Assembly (NCBI RefSeq): GCF_010983895.1
Contig: NZ_CP048836.1
Span: 4,092,001-4,156,000 of the forward strand
Source of the DNA: Nitrogeniibacter mangrovi
GTDB taxonomy: Bacteria; Pseudomonadota; Gammaproteobacteria; Burkholderiales; Rhodocyclaceae
Reading direction: 5' to 3'
Length of the DNA stretch: 64,000 nucleotides
Below, piece by piece: positions 60,748-64,000 of this stretch. The number at the start of each line of letters is the position of its first letter. Positions within the stretch are counted from its first letter, which is position 1. The notes under the pieces were generated by a model. It made no database searches. It was not told where the DNA came from and saw nothing but the letters and a program-made list of their open reading frames with translations. Both the position numbers and the translations under genes were made by a program.

Positions 60748-61928
60748 CGCGTCAGCCCCGACAGCGCATCCACCACCCGGATCCGCGCGCCGTCGGCCAG
60801 CGGCCGCTCGGCATGCACCACCACCGCATCGCCGACGGCCAGACCCGAGACCACGCGCACCTCGCCGTCGAGGCTTTCGGCGCCGGTGCTGACCGCCACG
60901 AAGTGCGGCCCGCCGTCGCCGAGGCGCCAGACGCCCACCTGCCCGTTGCGGTGACGCAGGGCGGCATTGGGAATCACCGGCCCCCGATCGGACGCCGGCA
61001 GATGGATGGTGACCTCGGCCATCTCGCCCACCGAGCCTTCCTTGAAGGCACGATCGCAGCGCACCCGGGCGATCCGTTCCTCGGTCACCGGATCGCTCAG
61101 CAGCTCTACCCGCACCACCTTGCCCATGTGGGCCTCGCCGGCGTGGGAGCGCAGTTCGATGCGCGCGTCGAGCCCTTCGGCCAGCCCGGTGGCGCGATGC
61201 TGGTCGATGCGGGTGCGCACCCACAGGCTGGTCGGGTCGATCATCTGCAGCACCGCCTGTCCGGCCACCACCGTGTTGCCCGGCTCGGCCTGGCGCGCGG
61301 TGACGACGCCGTCTTCCGGCGCCACCAGGACGAGGTTGGCGCGCTGGGCCAGCACCGCCGCGCGCTCGGCCTCGAGACGGACCAGATCGTCGCGCGCGGC
61401 GGCGGTGGACGCGGCGGCCGCATCGACCCCCGCGCGCGCCGAGGTGTGGGCCTGCCGATGCGCCTCGACCGCGCTCGGACTCACGAACCGGCGTTCGCCG
61501 AGGGTGTCGTAGCGGCGCGCCTCGATGGCCGCCACCTCGGCCCGCGCGCGGGCGTCGCGCTGCTGCGCCTCGGCGGCCACCACGGCGTTGCGCGCCCGCG
61601 CCAGGGAGGCGTCGAGCGCCGCCACGCGGGCATCCAGGTCGACCGGATCGAGGCGTGCCAGCACCTGCCCGCGCCGCACCGGGTCGCCCACGTCGGCCTC
61701 GACGCTGAGCAGGCGGCCCGGCGCCGTCGGCCCGACCGCGTAGCTGCGCTGCGCTTCCACCGTGCCGATGCCGAACAAGCCGGGGGTGACGACACCCTCG
61801 GCCACGGTGTGCACGGTCACCCGGATCGGTGCCAGCGGCCCGCTGCGCAACAGGGCCAGGGCAAATGCCCCGAGGACGACGAGGGCCAGCGCCGTCAGCA
61901 GCCAGCGTCGCATCACGGCAGGTTTCAT
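60744..61928 (-). CDS. periplasmic adaptor (HlyD/MFP) subunit
   Basis: A 394-residue membrane-fusion protein. One N-terminal helix (RRWLLTALALVVLGAFALALL) anchors it. The biotinyl-lipoyl half motifs (YAVGPTAPGRLLSVEADVGDPVRRGQVLARLDP and LVLVAPEDGVVTARQAEPGNTVVAGQAVLQMID) flank a long Ala-rich coiled coil. A beta-barrel with IELRSHAGEAHMGKVVRVE and a final membrane-proximal domain complete it. It probably bridges the ABC permease to the outer membrane. GGAG precedes the ATG; the upstream extension of the frame is rejected. Confidence 0.9.
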   Translation of the reverse strand: MKPAVMRRWLLTALALVVLGAFALALLRSGPLAPIRVTVHTVAEGVVTPGLFGIGTVEAQRSYAVGPTAPGRLLSVEADVGDPVRRGQVLARLDPVDLDARVAALDASLARARNAVVAAEAQQRDARARAEVAAIEARRYDTLGERRFVSPSAVEAHRQAHTSARAGVDAAAASTAAARDDLVRLEAERAAVLAQRANLVLVAPEDGVVTARQAEPGNTVVAGQAVLQMIDPTSLWVRTRIDQHRATGLAEGLDARIELRSHAGEAHMGKVVRVELLSDPVTEERIARVRCDRAFKEGSVGEMAEVTIHLPASDRGPVIPNAALRHRNGQVGVWRLGDGGPHFVAVSTGAESLDGEVRVVSGLAVGDAVVVHAERPLADGARIRVVDALSGLTR

Positions 61929-62147
61929 GGTTCGCACTCCGGGCGGATCTCTCGTGGGCCGGCGGTCCGTCCGCGGGGACGGCCACCGAAGCATGCCAAT
62001 ATATCAGCGTTAACTAATACGCCATCCGCCTGACACCGCATTTGACCCAACTCAACCGGACCCATCGCGCCCGCCCCGCCGGCCGCGGCAAACCGTCGCG
62101 GGCGAAGTGACTATAATCATCGGCTGTTTTCCGCCAAGGCCCCGCCC

Positions 62148-63017
62148 GTGTACGACACCCTGTTCGTCCTCTCCCAGTACCTGCTGCCCAAGAAGGCGCT
62201 GACACGGCTGACGGGCTGGCTGGCCGGGCGGCGCGCCGGCCAGGCCACCACGTGGACGATCCGCCGCTTCATCGGCCGCTACGGGGTGGACATGAGCGAA
62301 GCGGCCAATCCCGATCCGGCCGCCTACCCGAGCTTCAACGATTTCTTCACCCGCGCCCTGCGCGACGACGCCCGGCCGCTGGCCGACGCCGAGCTGCTGT
62401 GCCCGGTGGACGGCGCCATCAGCCAGTTCGGTCCGATCAAGCGCGGCCACCTGTTCCAGGCCAAGGGCCATGAGTACAGCGCCACCGCCCTGGTCGGCGG
62501 CGATCATCAGCTCGCCGAACGCTTCGCCGACGGCCTGTTCGCCACCCTCTACCTGAGCCCGCGCGACTACCACCGCGTCCACATGCCCTGCGACGGCACC
62601 CTGCGCGAGATGATCTACGTGCCCGGCGAACTGTTCTCGGTGAATCCGGTGACGGCGCGCAACATCCCCGGCCTGTTCGCCCGCAACGAGCGCGTGGTGT
62701 GCGTGTTCGATGGCGCCGAGGGCCCGTTCGTGATGGTGCTGGTGGGCGCCACCATCGTCGGCAGCATGGCCACCGTGTGGCATGGCGTGGTCAATCCGCC
62801 GCGGCGGCCCGAGATCACCAAGTGGCGCTACGACGCGGGCGAGGTGCGCCTCGCGCGCGGCGAGGAGATGGGGCGCTTCCAGCTCGGCTCGACGGTGGTG
62901 CTGCTGTTCCCGGCCGGCCGCTTCCACTTCAACCCGGCCTGGCATCCGGCGGCGGCGGTGCGCATGGGCGAAGCCATGAGCGCCGCCCCGGTCGAGGCGC
63001 AGGACTCCGGTCGGTAG
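62148..63017 (+). CDS. psd: phosphatidylserine decarboxylase
   Basis: A 289-residue Psd (GTG start). It is a membrane-bound enzyme making phosphatidylethanolamine. The self-processing LGST motif is at residues 246-249 (FQLGSTVVLLF), where cleavage before S248 creates the pyruvoyl group. PSFNDFFTRALRDDARP, CPVDGAISQFG and YLSPRDYHRVHMPCDGTL are the other family marks. It is monocistronic, between the divergent ABC genes and a convergent HAD gene. Confidence 0.96.
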   Translation: MYDTLFVLSQYLLPKKALTRLTGWLAGRRAGQATTWTIRRFIGRYGVDMSEAANPDPAAYPSFNDFFTRALRDDARPLADAELLCPVDGAISQFGPIKRGHLFQAKGHEYSATALVGGDHQLAERFADGLFATLYLSPRDYHRVHMPCDGTLREMIYVPGELFSVNPVTARNIPGLFARNERVVCVFDGAEGPFVMVLVGATIVGSMATVWHGVVNPPRRPEITKWRYDAGEVRLARGEEMGRFQLGSTVVLLFPAGRFHFNPAWHPAAAVRMGEAMSAAPVEAQDSGR

Positions 63018-63020
63018 CCC

Positions 63021-63710
63021 CTAGACGCCGAGCCAGCGCGGCAGCTCGTCGAGCTGCCGGATCTGGCCGTCCGGCGTGGCTGGCAGACGCTCGGCCGCCT
63101 GGCCGAAGCGGTTGCACCACAGCACCTGAAAGCCGAAGGCCTTGGCCGAGTAGGCGTCCCAGCTGTTGGACGACAGAAAGCAGATGCGCTCGACCGGCAC
63201 CCCGAAGTGCATCCCGGCCAGGCCATAGACCTTCGGGTGGGGCTTGAACACGCCCACCGCCTCGACCGAGAGCACCGCATCGAGCAGCGGCGCCAATCCG
63301 GCGTTGTTCACCGCCGCCTCCAGCATGGCGGGCGAGCCGTTGGAGAGGATCGCGGTCTTCAGCCCGGCGGCGCGCAACGCCCGCAGGGTCGGCACCACCT
63401 CCGCATAGGCGGCGATGCGCAGGTACAGCGCCATGAGCCGGTCGCGCAGGCCGGGCTGCTCGATGCCCAGCGTGGCCAGCGACACGTCGAGCGCATCGCC
63501 GGTCACCTGCCAGAAATCCGCATGATGGCCCGCCAAGCCCCGCAGCCAGGTGTATTGCAGCTGCTTGCTGCGCCACAGCTCCGACAGCGCCGCCCAGCGC
63601 TCGCCCAGTTCGGCCTGCGCGCCGCGCGCCACGCTCGACACATCGAACAGCGTGCCGTACGCGTCGAACACGCACACCTCGATGCCCTGCAGCCTGCCCC
63701 CTTCCGCCAT
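63021..63710 (-). CDS. haloacid dehalogenase, type II (HAD superfamily)
   Basis: A 229-residue HAD enzyme. The nucleophile is D16 in VCVFDAYGTLFDV. Motif 2 is ILSNGSP. The Lys motif is FKPHPKVYGLA and motif 4 FLSSNSWDAYSAKAFGF, with the SSNxWD form typical of (S)-2-haloacid dehalogenases. The ATG at 63710 follows a GGGAGGAC site. A GTG 8 codons earlier extends the frame without a ribosome site. It hydrolyses 2-haloalkanoic acids or a related substrate. Confidence 0.9.
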   Translation of the reverse strand: MAEGGRLQGIEVCVFDAYGTLFDVSSVARGAQAELGERWAALSELWRSKQLQYTWLRGLAGHHADFWQVTGDALDVSLATLGIEQPGLRDRLMALYLRIAAYAEVVPTLRALRAAGLKTAILSNGSPAMLEAAVNNAGLAPLLDAVLSVEAVGVFKPHPKVYGLAGMHFGVPVERICFLSSNSWDAYSAKAFGFQVLWCNRFGQAAERLPATPDGQIRQLDELPRWLGV

Positions 63711-63788
63711 GGCGTCCTCCCGGTGCTCGTCCACTCATCTGAAGCTTAGACGCTGCACCGGCGCTGCCAACGCGGTATCGTTGCGCCC

Positions 63789-64000
63789 ATGCCCATCCGC
63801 TACGTCGAACCCGTCTATCGTCCGCCCAGCGAGGCGCGCTCGCTGATCCTCCCGGTCACCGACGGCTGCTCGTGGAACCGATGCACCTTCTGCGAGATGT
63901 ACACCGCGCCGCAGAAGGCCTTCCGCGCGCGTGACGAGGACGAGGTGATGGGGGCCATCCGCGACACCGGCGCGCGCCACGGCGCCGCCGTCCAGCGCGT
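63789..64000 (+). CDS. radical SAM protein, truncated by window edge
   Basis: The first 70 codons of a radical SAM gene (ATG 63789-63791); the rest lies beyond the window. The cluster motif is TDGCSWNRCTFCEMY, with C27, C32 and C35 in C-x4-C-x2-C spacing, typical of a radical SAM group whose motif reads TxGCSxNxCTFCxMY. It starts VEPVYRPPSEARSLILPVTDGC, as these proteins do. The reaction cannot be read from this part. Confidence 0.85.
   Translation, partial: MPIRYVEPVYRPPSEARSLILPVTDGCSWNRCTFCEMYTAPQKAFRARDEDEVMGAIRDTGARHGAAVQR

Overview
The window is about 68-70% GC and reads as a diazotrophic betaproteobacterium of the Rhodocyclales/Zoogloeaceae type (Azoarcus, Aromatoleum, Thauera or relatives). 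The pointers are a Mo-nitrogenase operon with draT divergent from nifH, the nifV-cysE-nifW-nifZ-nifM order, a PEP-CTERM protein, and malonate and proline catabolism. No rRNA, tRNA or CRISPR array was seen.

Left edge to 6.2 kb (all minus strand). A SIR2-like gene runs off the window and has its own NifA/sigma-54 type promoter. Upstream of it are a small exported protein and a compact sulfide-oxidation operon. In transcription order that operon holds two YeeE/YedE half-transporters, a secreted NPCA-repeat protein, a periplasmic rhodanese, sulfide:quinone oxidoreductase and a DUF6969-like protein. A perfect palindrome sits in its promoter.

6.4-24 kb: nitrogen fixation. draT (minus) faces nifHDK, nifT, a 2[4Fe-4S] ferredoxin, a NifY/NafY-like protein, a DUF6129-like protein, a 4Fe4S leucine-rich-variant protein and an unknown protein. 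nifH has two TGT-N10-ACA activator sites and a -24/-12 promoter. REP-type palindromes fill the nifD-nifK and nifK-nifT spacers. An acetate transporter, a Cache protein, a MalM-like lipoprotein and an SDR follow. A second nif operon (nifV, cysE, unknown TPR-like protein, nifW, nifZ, nifM) has its own NifA site and -24/-12 promoter.

23.5-31 kb: housekeeping and accessory genes. These are an EamA exporter, a PRPP synthetase-like gene, a diheme cytochrome c4, a MarR-MFS pair, a NamZ-like muramidase, a DOMON-like protein and an ABM monooxygenase.

30.6-41.6 kb: malonate island. A GntR/FCD regulator faces a TRAP transporter (PQM), the biotin-independent malonate decarboxylase genes mdcA-C-D-E-G-B-H, and a BASS-type permease. 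41.6-48.1 kb: an MFS permease, putA (two apparent single-base frameshifts) and putP. 48.2-49.9 kb: a COG4315 secreted protein with an ECF sigma/anti-sigma pair.

50-56.3 kb: an AT-richer island bounded by two different IS110-family elements. It carries a three-gene operon resembling ABC-three-component (ABC-3C) conflict systems: an HNH nuclease fused to a C-terminal domain, a small middle component, and a DUF2326-like ATPase split by a frameshift in a poly-G tract. A membrane gene broken by an amber codon and several dispersed repeats lie in the same island.

56.7-64 kb: a PEP-CTERM protein, a cupin, an N-acetylmuramoyl-alanine amidase, an ABC export system (adaptor, permease, ATPase), phosphatidylserine decarboxylase, a haloacid dehalogenase and the start of a radical SAM gene.
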